From Comamonas kerstersii (GTDB taxonomy: Bacteria > Pseudomonadota > Gammaproteobacteria > Burkholderiales > Burkholderiaceae_C), in NCBI RefSeq assembly GCF_008801935.1, contig NZ_VZOT01000002.1:248001-312000 (forward strand): a stretch of 64,000 bases of DNA, given 5' to 3'. This document shows positions 1 to 7,731 of this stretch, in pieces. A program made the translations under genes and the position numbers. The notes beneath the pieces are model-generated. The model was not told where the DNA came from. It did not search any database and worked only from the letters and a program-made list of their open reading frames with translations. Within the stretch, counting starts at the first letter, position 1; each line of letters starts with the position of its first letter.

Positions 1-136
1 TCCAGCGCTTGCCCGCCTCGGTATTGGCTTGCAACTCCTGTTGAAATGCCTGCTCGTTCGGGTAGATGTATTCGTCCATGAAACGCAGCAAGCGCGCCTG
101 CAATTCCTTGGTCTTGGGGGAGTAATCAAAATCCAT
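1..136 (-). CDS. acyl-CoA dehydrogenase, N-terminal fragment
   Basis: This is the first 45 residues of a protein that runs off the left edge. It begins [13 protein letters not shown] and continues with [10 protein letters not shown], the typical opening of the large acyl-CoA dehydrogenases related to ACAD10/11, FAD enzymes that oxidise acyl-CoA to the 2-enoyl form. The ATG (136-134) is preceded by a strong AGGAGG. It lies downstream of the phosphotransferase on the same strand; that pair also recurs in bacteria and is fused in eukaryotic ACAD10/11, which supports the call. The FAD site and catalytic glutamate are outside the window, so the family rests on the N terminus and context. Confidence 0.75.
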   Translation of the reverse strand, partial: MDFDYSPKTKELQARLLRFMDEYIYPNEQAFQQELQANTEAGKRW

Positions 137-253
137 GGGAGCCTCCTGTCGTAGTTAGGGCGAAACTTGGGCGAGCGCTGCCCTTCGGCCATCGCCTGCC
201 GTCTGATGCATGAAGGAAAAAAACCTGCAGACCTGCTGTGTCTGCAGGAACAC

Positions 254-1345
254 TCAAGCGCCGTGCTTTTGCGCGTAGGCCCAGGCCAGCTGGGCCATGG
301 GCCGTGCTGTCTCACCCGCGGCCTTGGCCTGTGCGCTGGACGCCGTGCCAGCCTCTACGCGTTTGGCAATGCCCTGCAAGATGGCCGCAATGCGGAACAT
401 GTTGTAGGCCAGGTAAAAGTTCCAGTCCGCCTGCAGCTGCTCGGGCGTTGCCAGCCCGGTACGCTCGCAGTAGCTGCGCATGTAGTCCTGCTCACTGGGA
501 ATGCCCAGCGCGGCAATATCCAGCCCGCCAATACCACGCCCCAGGCTGGCGGGAATGTGCCAGGCCATGCAGTGGTAGCTGAAGTCCGCCAGCGGATGGC
601 CCAGTGTGGACAGCTCCCAGTCCAGCACGGCCACCACACGGTCTTCCTCGGGTGCAAACATCAGGTTGTCCATGCGGTAGTCACCATGGACGATGGAGAG
701 CTTGCGCTCATCCCTGGCGCTATCGGGCATGTGGGCAGGCAGCCAGTCCATGAGGAGGTCCATTTCCTCAATGGGCTGGGTGATCGAGGCCTGGTACTGC
801 TTGCTCCAGCGGCCAATCTGGCGCTCAAAGTAATTGCCGCTCTTGCCGTAGTCACTCAGCCCATGCTGCTGCACATCTACGGTATGCAGCGCTGCAATCA
901 CGCGGTTCATCTCGTCATAGATGGCTGCGCGCTGCGGGTTCGCCATGCCCGGCAGGCCCTGATCCCACAGCACACGCCCCTGCTTGAACTCCATGATGTA
1001 GAAGGCCCGGCCGATGATGGATTCATCCTCGCACAGCGCATACATGTGGGGCACGGGCACATCGGTACCCGCCAGCGCACGCATCACGCGAAATTCGCGC
1101 TCAATCGCATGGGCCGAAGGCAGCAGCTTGGCTACCGGGCCGGGCTTGGCGCGCATCACATAGCTGCGCGCCGGTGTGACCAGTTTGTAGGTCGGGTTGG
1201 ACTGGCCGCCTTTGAACATCTCTGCCTGCACGGGGCCTTCAAAGCCATCCACATGGGAATGCATCCAGGCACTCAGTGCGGCAAGATCAAAAGCGTGGGC
1301 TTCCGAGACAGGTCTGGTACCTACAAATTGGTCAAAGTTGCTCAT
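254..1345 (-). CDS. APH-fold phosphotransferase family protein
   Basis: 363 residues with the aminoglycoside-phosphotransferase/choline-kinase fold. The catalytic motif HGDYRMDN is at residues 220-227 and the metal-binding DWE at 242-244, followed by TLGHPLADF. An N-terminal lobe has the nucleotide-binding region near GGQSNPTYKL (47-56). Together with the adjacent acyl-CoA dehydrogenase it resembles the two halves of eukaryotic ACAD11, in which the kinase half phosphorylates 4-hydroxyacyl-CoA; a role in hydroxy-fatty-acid breakdown is therefore inferred, and antibiotic resistance is unlikely. The start lies 6 nt after the stop of the upstream regulator, so the two are probably co-transcribed. 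The substrate is not proven by the sequence. Confidence 0.85.
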   Translation of the reverse strand: MSNFDQFVGTRPVSEAHAFDLAALSAWMHSHVDGFEGPVQAEMFKGGQSNPTYKLVTPARSYVMRAKPGPVAKLLPSAHAIEREFRVMRALAGTDVPVPHMYALCEDESIIGRAFYIMEFKQGRVLWDQGLPGMANPQRAAIYDEMNRVIAALHTVDVQQHGLSDYGKSGNYFERQIGRWSKQYQASITQPIEEMDLLMDWLPAHMPDSARDERKLSIVHGDYRMDNLMFAPEEDRVVAVLDWELSTLGHPLADFSYHCMAWHIPASLGRGIGGLDIAALGIPSEQDYMRSYCERTGLATPEQLQADWNFYLAYNMFRIAAILQGIAKRVEAGTASSAQAKAAGETARPMAQLAWAYAQKHGA

Positions 1346-1351
1346 AAGTCC

Positions 1352-2071
1352 TTAAAAGTCTATTTCCACAATACGCAGCAGCGCATCGCGGTCACGTACC
1401 ACCAGACCACCCGGTTCGATCCGGATGGCCCCCTCGCGCTCCATGCCCTTGAGCTCCTGGTTCACGCGCTGGCGTGAAGCCCCGAGCAGCTGGGCCAGCT
1501 CTTCCTGTGCCAGTTGCAGGCCGATGCGAATTTCTTCGCCATTGGCCAGGCTGGGAATGCCATAGCTACGCGCCAGATGCAGCAGCTGCTTGGCCAGCCG
1601 CGCACGCAATGGCAAAGTATTCAGGTCCTCCACCAGCCCATAGAGCTGGCGAATGCGCCGCGCTGCCAGCCACAGCATGGCTTCGTAAAACTCCGTGTGC
1701 GTTGCCAGAATGCGTTTGAAATCCGCCTTGGCCACACACAGCAGCGTGGTGGCGCCGTGTGCGTACGCATCGTGCGTGCGCCTGTCTCCGTCGAAAATTG
1801 AGGTATCCCCAAACCAGATCCCCGGCTCCACATAGGTGAGTGTGATCTGCTTGCCCGTGATGGAGGTGGAGCTGACCCGCACCGCCCCCCTGGCACACGC
1901 AAACCACTCCTCCGGCACCTCGCCACGCGCGCAGATCAAAGCACCATCCTTGAACCGTTTGACGTAAGCGCATCGCAATATGTCGTGCCGCAATGAAGGG
2001 GAAAGGGATGAAAACCAGCGACCAGCATTGATCGCCTCTCTCTCTCCCATAGTAAGAATCGGGTCGTCCAT
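1352..2071 (-). CDS. Crp/Fnr-family transcriptional regulator
   Basis: 239 residues. Residues about 30-145 form a cyclic-nucleotide-binding-like beta barrel (segment ALICARGEVPEEWFACARGAVRVSS and the later PGIWFGDTSIF). The C-terminal winged helix contains LAQEELAQLLGASRQRVNQEL, the Crp-type recognition helix with the R-x-x-V-N-x-E signature. There is no Fnr-type N-terminal cysteine cluster, so it is probably not an iron-sulfur oxygen sensor. Canonical cAMP contacts are not clearly kept and the ligand is unknown. It is the first gene of a minus-strand unit with the phosphotransferase and acyl-CoA dehydrogenase and may control them. An internal ATG at residue 8 (MGERE) is an alternative start. 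Confidence 0.85.
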   Translation of the reverse strand: MDDPILTMGEREAINAGRWFSSLSPSLRHDILRCAYVKRFKDGALICARGEVPEEWFACARGAVRVSSTSITGKQITLTYVEPGIWFGDTSIFDGDRRTHDAYAHGATTLLCVAKADFKRILATHTEFYEAMLWLAARRIRQLYGLVEDLNTLPLRARLAKQLLHLARSYGIPSLANGEEIRIGLQLAQEELAQLLGASRQRVNQELKGMEREGAIRIEPGGLVVRDRDALLRIVEIDF

Positions 2072-2385
2072 AGCCTGTCTTGTCTGTGACTAAAAACCGC
2101 CCCATTGTCGCGTCAGAGACCGGCCCATTCACCAGTCATCCCGGCTGCAAGCCTCTGCGCTGTCAACCTTGCGACAGACTTCATGCCTGCAGCCGGATGC
2201 TTCACGGGTAAACCCTGAGGCATCGGATACCGCTGCCTGCATACCCCATGCAGCCAGCCACAAAAAAAGCACATGGTGATTGCTCCACCATGTGCCACTG
2301 CATACGCTGCTGCGATGAGGCAGCTTCCAAATACATAGCTTCCAGCGCAGACTACATCTGCCCTGAAAGCCATTTTGATCAAAAT
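2072..2385. other. intergenic, no gene seen apart from a terminator
   Basis: 314 bases between the Crp-family gene and the 94-residue gene, both on the minus strand. The only feature I can support is the minus-strand terminator near 2262-2295. The stretch next to 2071 should hold the promoter of the regulator, but no convincing -35/-10 pair stands out. Confidence 0.6.
2262..2295 (-). terminator. Rho-independent terminator after the 94-residue gene
   Basis: Perfect 10-bp stem (2269-2278 with 2286-2295, arm GCACATGGTG) with a 7-nt loop. On the minus strand it is followed by a run of seven T. It lies about 90 nt after the stop of the small minus-strand gene. Confidence 0.8.
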
Positions 2386-2670
2386 TCAGGCTGCAGGCGG
2401 CTGCTCCTCGTCGGTCAGCTGTACGGGCAGGCGCTGGCCATCACCTGCGACCAGACAGTTCATCTGCCCTTCACGCAACGGCACGCCCAGAAACTCCCCA
2501 CCCCAGTCTTCGTCCAACTGAAAGTTCATGGATTCATTGATCAGCTTGCGACCTGTTCGCAGCGCCTGCAGATCCTGGGGCATCAGTTCAATGGCTTGGG
2601 GATAGGCGCCATCATGGGCCTTCCAGTACTCACGCAGCATCTGCGTCAAAGCGTCATAGAGATTTGGCAT
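2386..2670 (-). CDS. small uncharacterised protein (94 residues)
   Basis: I do not recognise a family. The protein opens MPNLYDALTQMLREYWK and is rich in Glu, Gln and Leu. It has no signal peptide, membrane segment or cysteine motif, so it should be a small soluble, acidic cytoplasmic protein. The ATG at 2670 was chosen because sequence beyond it reads as opposite-strand aminotransferase upstream DNA and because the protein from there looks like normal coding sequence. It is divergent from the class V aminotransferase-fold gene (177 nt apart) and ends in a good terminator, so it is a single-gene unit. Coding status is probable from codon use and terminator placement. Confidence 0.65.
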   Translation of the reverse strand: MPNLYDALTQMLREYWKAHDGAYPQAIELMPQDLQALRTGRKLINESMNFQLDEDWGGEFLGVPLREGQMNCLVAGDGQRLPVQLTDEEQPPAA

Positions 2671-2847
2671 GGTGTGAAGTGTAGGCAGCTTGGCAAAGCT
2701 GCAGGGCATGAGATGGTGATGATGTCGTCGACCAGTCAGGCTGGGACAAAAGCCTGACGACTGCCTACGTTGAATACGAGGTGCATCAGGCACGCTGCGC
2801 CCTAGACTGTCAGCACCGACCAGAAGCTCCCACTCACCCCCCATTTC

Positions 2848-3981
2848 ATGCACTATCTCAACCATGCCGCCTGCGGCCTGATGTCGGACGCTACGCGCAA
2901 CACCATGCATGCCTATATGTGCCAAGAGCAGCAAATGGGCAGCTATCTCGCAGCCAAGCAGGTACACAAAGACATCGCCAGCGTTTATCAAAAAATCGCG
3001 CAGGCTATCCATGCACGCCCTGAAGATATCGCTTTGACGCAAGGTAATAGCGACGGCTGGGGGCGCATCATCAGCAGCATGGATTGGCGCCAAGGTGGGC
3101 GCATTCTCGTTGCCCGCAATGAATGGGGAGGCAACCTGGGTGTCTTGATGCAGCTGCGCGCGCAGTACGGTGTCCGCATCGAAGAAATGCCATGCAATGC
3201 TGATGGCCTTGTGGATATAGATGCCTTGGACCGCTTGCTGCAAACACCCACCAGTCTGGTGGTGCTGACCTGGTTTTCATCCAACAGCCCGCTCATTCAA
3301 CCTGCACAGACCATTGGCGCACTTTGTGCGCAGTACAGGACGCCCTTGCTGATTGATGCAGCGCAGGCCATGGGACAGTGGCACATTGACGTGCAAGCAC
3401 TGCAATGTACTGCGCTCACCGCTCCCGGTCGCAAGTGGCTCAGAGGGCCTCGCGGCACAGGTTTTGCCTATGTGCATCCAGACTTTTTACCCTCCCTACA
3501 TCCACTGGGTGCAGACCACTTCTCCCGCCCATGGCAAACAGACAGTACGTGGGTCCATAGGACGGATGCAAAAAAACTGGAGCTCTCAGAGTCATCCATC
3601 GCCTTGCGACTGGGTTTGAGTCAGGCATTCGACGAATGGAATGCTGCTGGCGCAGCCAAGGTGCAAGAGCAAATCCAGGAACGTGCAACATGGCTGCGAG
3701 AGCGCTTGCAGACCCTCCCTGCGGTCAAAGTCCATATTCCACAACGCGAGCATCTCTCTGGCATCGTGACTCTGGAATGCGTATCGCACAGCCATGAACA
3801 TATCCACACCAGCCTGCAACGCCAGGGCATTGAAGCGGCGTTATGTCCGGCAGCTTTTACGCCATGGGATATGCAGGCCCGCCAGCTGCACTCTGTGCTG
3901 CGGTTCTCACCCAGCTACGACACGTCCTGGGACAGCATGGCATTTTGTGTAGATGCGCTGCAAAGAGCACTTCAGCCATAG
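2848..3981 (+). CDS. class V aminotransferase-fold PLP enzyme
   Basis: 377 residues of the class V aminotransferase/cysteine-desulfurase fold. It opens YLNHAACGLMS, the usual first strand of this family. LLIDAAQAMGQWHID carries the aspartate that binds the PLP pyridine nitrogen, and APGRKWLRGPRGTGF carries the Schiff-base lysine followed by the small GPRGTG loop. This lysine context resembles the branch that includes isopenicillin N epimerase-like and ergothioneine C-S lyase-like (EgtE) proteins more than NifS/IscS; no catalytic cysteine loop of the desulfurase type is visible. The substrate is unknown. The gene ends about 100 nt before a TPP riboswitch, which opens the next unit, so it is probably not part of the thiamin locus. 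Confidence 0.8.
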   Translation: MHYLNHAACGLMSDATRNTMHAYMCQEQQMGSYLAAKQVHKDIASVYQKIAQAIHARPEDIALTQGNSDGWGRIISSMDWRQGGRILVARNEWGGNLGVLMQLRAQYGVRIEEMPCNADGLVDIDALDRLLQTPTSLVVLTWFSSNSPLIQPAQTIGALCAQYRTPLLIDAAQAMGQWHIDVQALQCTALTAPGRKWLRGPRGTGFAYVHPDFLPSLHPLGADHFSRPWQTDSTWVHRTDAKKLELSESSIALRLGLSQAFDEWNAAGAAKVQEQIQERATWLRERLQTLPAVKVHIPQREHLSGIVTLECVSHSHEHIHTSLQRQGIEAALCPAAFTPWDMQARQLHSVLRFSPSYDTSWDSMAFCVDALQRALQP

Positions 3982-4079
3982 CGTTCCGCGACGCAGGCCC
4001 TCCACGCCGTGAAGTCCTGGCCACTGGCTATTTCCCCCATCCACAGGCACAATCCGCCCCGCCACTTTGCTGGCATTCG

Positions 4080-4161
4080 CTAGGGGTGTCCTGCTGCGCT
4101 GCAGCAGGGCTGAGATCACACCCTTTGAACCTGATTGAGGTCATCCTCGCGCAGGGAAGCT
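4080..4161 (+). promoter_or_regulatory. TPP riboswitch (THI element) of cytX
   Basis: The conserved TPP-sensor segments occur in order: AGGGGTGTCC, a short hairpin GCTGCGCTGCAGC, GGCTGAGATCACACCC, then TGAACCTGATTGAGGTCATC and GCGCAGGGAAGC. CTGAGA binds the pyrimidine part of TPP and the GAACCTGAT arm helps bind the diphosphate. It lies 83 nt before the transporter start, so it probably represses translation or transcription of cytX when TPP is plentiful. Confidence 0.93.
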
Positions 4162-4244
4162 GTTCTGGTGATTCGCCCGCCGTGGTTCCCGGTGCGGCGT
4201 GGCGCGCCGTCACGGCCCCTGCTTCGTTGACATACGGAGCATTC

Positions 4245-5525
4245 ATGTCTGTTTCTTCTTCCGCTTCAGCGCCGCACAACCAGGCGCTGTCACCCACCCA
4301 CCATACAGAGCGTGTCTTTGGTTTTCGTGACCATGCCGCATTGTGGTTCAGTCTGGGCGTAGGCCTGCTGGTCATGCAGGTGGGTGCCTATCTGGTGCCT
4401 GCACTGTCCACCCAGCAGGCGGTACTGGCGATTGTGCTGGGCTCCTTGCTGGGCGCAGGCCTGCTCGGCTGGATGGCATTGATTGCCTGCAGGTCGGGGC
4501 TTTCCAGCGCTGCGCTGATGACGCATGTCTACGGCACGCAGTTTGCCAAGCTGCCCATCCTGCTGAATCTGGTGCAGCTCATTGGCTGGGGTACGTTTGA
4601 ACTGGTGGTGATGCGCGATGCCACCATCGCCATTGCCCGCGAGGCTGGGGGCATGCAGGCCAGCTACTGGCCAGTGATGGCCACCCTGCTCTGGGGCATG
4701 GTGATTGCCCTGCTGATCAGCGGCTCCATGCTCAAGCTGGTGCGCCAGCTGATTGCACGCGTTGCACTGCCGCTGGTGGTGCTGTCGCTGCTGTGGCTGA
4801 GCTGGAGCTTTGTGCAGCTGGCACTGCAGCAAGGCTGGCACAACATCTGGCAGCGGCAAGGCACAGGCGGCATGGGCTGGTTACCAGCCATGGATCTGGT
4901 GGTAGCCATGCCCATTTCCTGGCTACCGCTGGTCGCTGACTATGCACGCCACGGGCGCGATGGCCGCTCTGCCCTGCATGGCACCTGGCTGGGCTTTGCG
5001 CTGGCCAACATCTGGTGCTACGGACTGGGCGTGCTGGTGGCATTGACGCTGCCAAGCCAGGATCTGGTCACCGCCTTGCTGCTGGCTCAGGGGGGGCTGA
5101 TTGCACTGAGCCTGATTCTGATTGACGAGGTCGACAACGCCTATGGCGACACCTACTCCGGCGCCATGGCGGTGCACAGCGTGCTGCCGCGCTGGAGTGT
5201 GCGCCAGTGGGGGCTGCTGCTGACGCTGGTCTGCGTGCTGCTGGCAATGGTGCTGCCCATGCACAGCATTGAGCCATTTCTGCTGCTGCTCAGCTCGGTG
5301 TTTGTACCTCTGTTTGGCGTGATTCTGGGACGCCTGGCCTGGCAGCCGCAAATACAGCTGCAGACCATGCACAGCGTGCGCTGGAGCACCGTCGTGCTGT
5401 GGCTAGGTGGCATTGTGCTCTACCACTGCATGCCGCTGATCAGCGAGGATGCAGGCCGCGCCATTCCTACCCTGCTGATCTGCTTTGTGCTGGCACGATG
5501 CCTGCCGCGTAGCGCAGTCAGCTGA
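4245..5525 (+). CDS. cytX: hydroxymethylpyrimidine transporter CytX (NCS1 family)
   Basis: 426 residues, almost entirely hydrophobic with about 12 membrane helices, in the nucleobase:cation symporter-1 (CodB-like) family. The opening FGFRDHAALWFSLGVGLLVMQVGAYLVP and the mid-protein segment PISWLPLVADYARHGRDG are typical of the group. Because a TPP riboswitch sits directly upstream, the substrate is inferred to be the thiamin pyrimidine precursor (HMP) rather than cytosine. The ATG at 4245 has a CGGAG ribosome-binding site; the frame stays open upstream through the riboswitch, but that extension is not coding. ThiD, encoded nearby, would phosphorylate the imported HMP. Confidence 0.88.
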   Translation: MSVSSSASAPHNQALSPTHHTERVFGFRDHAALWFSLGVGLLVMQVGAYLVPALSTQQAVLAIVLGSLLGAGLLGWMALIACRSGLSSAALMTHVYGTQFAKLPILLNLVQLIGWGTFELVVMRDATIAIAREAGGMQASYWPVMATLLWGMVIALLISGSMLKLVRQLIARVALPLVVLSLLWLSWSFVQLALQQGWHNIWQRQGTGGMGWLPAMDLVVAMPISWLPLVADYARHGRDGRSALHGTWLGFALANIWCYGLGVLVALTLPSQDLVTALLLAQGGLIALSLILIDEVDNAYGDTYSGAMAVHSVLPRWSVRQWGLLLTLVCVLLAMVLPMHSIEPFLLLLSSVFVPLFGVILGRLAWQPQIQLQTMHSVRWSTVVLWLGGIVLYHCMPLISEDAGRAIPTLLICFVLARCLPRSAVS

Positions 5526-6021
5526 TAAACCACTGATAAACCACTGAGAAATCACTGAAGACTGCAATGGCGCTGTACGGGACATACATCCCGACAGCGC
5601 CATTTCAATAGCCGCAGGCTACCGTTGAGAGATAGGAGCTGGCACAAGGCATGCTCGTCCTGCATATACGGCACTGGAATGCAACAGCCAGACCTTGCTG
5701 CTTTGTCATGCTTTCATCCAGCGCAAAATTGCTTGCGCAGTTTAGTTGTGTCCAAAGGTTTCAGCAGTTAATATGCGCCGCGTTGTAAAAATGTCAGCAC
5801 ATGCCTTCTGAGCTTGGAGGAAAACAACTTTCTATCAGACGCTGTGCGGCATGATCACCCCATGTGAGGCACTGTGTATTACGCTCGAAGCACCGCTCAC
5901 ACCACAAGGCAAGTCACAGGCTTGCACTGGTGATACCGCCGGGTTACGCAGGTGCTCAACCACCGGCATGTTTGAGTGAGCCCGGTGCCTCATCCCATTG
6001 ATTAACAGGAGTTATTGCCGC
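5526..6021 (+). other. intergenic region with cytX terminator and SH3-gene leader
   Basis: 496 bases. The first part has a short imperfect tandem repeat of AACCACTGATA (5528-5555) and the cytX terminator. Positions about 5610-5950 show no open frame or known RNA. A small hairpin (5961-5966 with 5982-5987) lies just before the ribosome-binding site AGGAG (6007-6011) of the SH3-domain gene. Confidence 0.5.
5566..5607 (+). terminator. terminator after cytX
   Basis: Long stem of AATGGCGCTGT (5566-5576) with ACAGCGCCATT (5594-5604), with a smaller CGGGA/TCCCG hairpin inside. The trailing T run is short (ATTTCAAT), so the terminator may be of moderate strength or bind factors. Confidence 0.6.
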
Positions 6022-6507
6022 GTGTTGCACTCATTCACCCTTCACCTCACCCGCTCCCTGCGCCGTGGAGGCTTTGCGACGCTGTTGCTGACTGGCATGC
6101 TGACTGCTGCCCCTACGCTAGCCCAAGCACAAGAGTTTCTGAGTATCAAGGGCAACACCGTCAACATTCGCGCCAAACCGACCACCAAGTCTGAAATTGC
6201 CTGGGAGCTGATCAAAGGCTATCCCGTGCAAGTGATTGCACGCGAAGGTGACTGGCTCAAGGTCAAGGACTTTGAAGGCGTGCTGGGCTGGGTGCACAAA
6301 CCCTTGACCACCGATGAGCCCCACTTCCTGGTCAAGGCCAATACAGTGAACCTGCGCTCAGGCCCTGGTACCAACCACGCAGTCGTGACCAAGCTGAACA
6401 AGTACGACATCGTCAAGACGCTGGAAAAGCAGAGTGACTGGGCCAAGATCCAAACTGCTGACGGCCAGGAAGGCTGGATGTCTACCAGCCTGGGCTGGGG
6501 CTGGTAA
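6022..6507 (+). CDS. secreted protein with two bacterial SH3 domains
   Basis: 161 residues. A Sec signal peptide (basic LTRSLRRGGF, then LLLTGMLTAAPTLAQAQ) is followed by two SH3b-type repeats, about residues 38-95 and 100-160. Both contain the VN-I/L-R signature (TVNIRAKPTTKS and TVNLRSGPGTNH) and a GWV/GWM strand (GVLGWVHK, GQEGWMST). Such domains usually bind peptidoglycan or other periplasmic proteins; there is no enzyme domain, so it is probably a periplasmic structural or adaptor protein. I chose the GTG at 6022 because AGGAG lies 10 nt upstream; the frame opens earlier at a TTG (5998) that would place the ribosome-binding site inside the gene. Confidence 0.85.
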   Translation: MLHSFTLHLTRSLRRGGFATLLLTGMLTAAPTLAQAQEFLSIKGNTVNIRAKPTTKSEIAWELIKGYPVQVIAREGDWLKVKDFEGVLGWVHKPLTTDEPHFLVKANTVNLRSGPGTNHAVVTKLNKYDIVKTLEKQSDWAKIQTADGQEGWMSTSLGWGW

Positions 6508-6530
6508 GAACTTCCCTCACCCAAACCGCA

Positions 6531-6557
6531 AACGGCGCTTCAAGCGCCGTTTTTTAT
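6531..6557 (+). terminator. terminator of the SH3-domain gene
   Basis: AACGGCGC stem, short TTCAA loop, GCGCCGTT and a run of six T. A textbook Rho-independent terminator 23 nt after the stop codon. Confidence 0.9.
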
Positions 6558-6598
6558 AGCTGCTTGCGCAGTCTGGATAAGCCCTAGCCCCTGAAAAT
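6555..6598. repeat. short-form dispersed repeat, holds the thiD stop codon
   Basis: ATAGCTGCTTGCGC, a short spacer, then GATAAGCCCTAG. It aligns over about 40 nt with the reverse complement of the element at 9096-9139 (ATAGCTGCCAGCGC, then GATAAGCGCTAG). The TAG stop codon of thiD (minus strand, 6586-6584) is formed by the CCTAG of this copy, so the repeat overlaps the last codons of thiD. Confidence 0.6.
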
Positions 6599-7450
6599 CA
6601 TCTGAGGCAATGGTGCAAAACCATGGTTCAGCGGCCCATGGCCCTGCCCTGTATGTACCTGCGCACCCGAGGCAATTGCCCCCACGATATAGGTGCGCGC
6701 ACTCTCCACCGCAGGCTGCAGTTCAAACCCTAGCGCCATGTGCGCCGCAATCGCAGACGAGAGCGTGCAGCCCGTGCCGTGGCCGTTGTGCGTATGAATT
6801 CGCTGGCTGCCCAGTTCCTTGCGCAAGCCGTCCTTGCCTGCCAGCAGGTCTACCACCCATTCACCAGGCAGATGGCCGCCCTTGAGCAGCACATGCGGCG
6901 CGCCCATATTCAGCAACGCCTGGGCGGCAGCTTCCATGTCTGAGACATCTTCAATCTTGCGTCCAATCAGCCAGCCTGCTTCGTCCAGGTTGGGCGTGAT
7001 GACGGTCGCCAGCGGAAACAGCTCGCGCACCAGCACTTCTGCGGTTTCATCATGGATGAGCTTGTCACCACTGGTGGCGACCATCACTGGGTCGAGCACC
7101 ACCTTGGTGATGCCATGGCGGCGAATGGCATCGGCCACGACATGCACAATCTCTGGCGCGTGCAGCATGCCGATCTTGATGGCGTCTGCACCAATATCCT
7201 GCATCACGGCATCGATCTGCGCCTGCAGCATCTCGGGGGGAATACCGTGGATGGCGCGCACACCTTGCGTGTTCTGTGCGGTAATGGCGGTAATCGCCGT
7301 CATGCCATAGCAGCCCAGTGCGGCAAAAGTCTTGAGGTCAGCCTGGATACCTGCGCCACCGCCGCTGTCCGAGCCAGCGATGGAGAGCACACGCGCATAG
7401 CGCGGCAGGGAGGAAGTGGCACTGCCCGAAGGCATCTGTTGCATCGTCAT
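6584..7450 (-). CDS. thiD: hydroxymethylpyrimidine/phosphomethylpyrimidine kinase ThiD
   Basis: 288 residues, ribokinase fold. ThiD phosphorylates HMP twice to give HMP-PP for thiamin. The N-terminal LSIAGSDSGGGAGIQADLKTF is the family signature; DPVMVATSGDKL and the later HNGHGTGCTLSSAIAAH (catalytic Asp region and anion hole, although the usual GTGC-T/S-x-S-A-A form is complete) follow. Length is slightly above the usual 265-270 because of a short N-terminal extension. The gene is divergent from the thiO operon and has no TPP riboswitch of its own in the 90 nt upstream. Its stop codon lies in a dispersed repeat. Confidence 0.95.
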   Translation of the reverse strand: MTMQQMPSGSATSSLPRYARVLSIAGSDSGGGAGIQADLKTFAALGCYGMTAITAITAQNTQGVRAIHGIPPEMLQAQIDAVMQDIGADAIKIGMLHAPEIVHVVADAIRRHGITKVVLDPVMVATSGDKLIHDETAEVLVRELFPLATVITPNLDEAGWLIGRKIEDVSDMEAAAQALLNMGAPHVLLKGGHLPGEWVVDLLAGKDGLRKELGSQRIHTHNGHGTGCTLSSAIAAHMALGFELQPAVESARTYIVGAIASGAQVHTGQGHGPLNHGFAPLPQMIFRG

Positions 7451-7539
7451 ACGAAAAATTATGACTCAAGCCAAGGCTTGTTCCTGCCTCAGCCCCGCAG
7501 TGCCCCCTGCTGTGCTGTAATCGAGGCTTGTGGACGAAA

Positions 7540-7664
7540 CAGGGGTGTCCCGCCAGAACTGCCAACGAACGGCAGCCCGGTGCGCGGCTGAGAAAGACCC
7601 TGGGGCAGACAATGCAGCCATGCAGGCCCCGCTACCCGATCCAGATCATGCTGGCGTGGGGAGT
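7540..7664 (+). promoter_or_regulatory. TPP riboswitch of the thiO-thiS-thiG-thiE operon
   Basis: Core segments are CAGGGGTGTCCCG, GCGGCTGAGAAAGACC, then CTACCCGATCCAGATCATG and CTGGCGTGGGGAG. Compared with the cytX riboswitch it has a longer helix between the CTGAGA and CCGAT segments (GGGGC at 7603 region pairing with GCCCC at 7626 region), the usual variable P3a. The normally conserved CCTGAT reads CCCGAT. A possible expression hairpin, CCGTTT with AAACGG, follows at about 7688-7716 just before the thiO start region. Confidence 0.88.
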
Positions 7665-7731
7665 TTCACCGGAGCGGCAGCACGCCCGTTTTGTCCTTGG
7701 CGACACAGATAAACGGACGTAAACACTCACC

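Noticed and set aside
254-1345. Aminoglycoside resistance kinase
   Set aside because: The APH fold is shared by many kinases; the acyl-CoA dehydrogenase neighbour points to acyl-CoA metabolism.
2113-2382. Open frame of 89 codons on the minus strand before the Crp-family gene
   Set aside because: It runs through the terminator hairpin, has no ribosome-binding site and an unlikely composition.
3843-4244. N-terminal extension of the CytX frame
   Set aside because: The extra codons would translate the end of the aminotransferase gene and the TPP riboswitch; the ATG at 4245 has a ribosome-binding site and starts the family homology.
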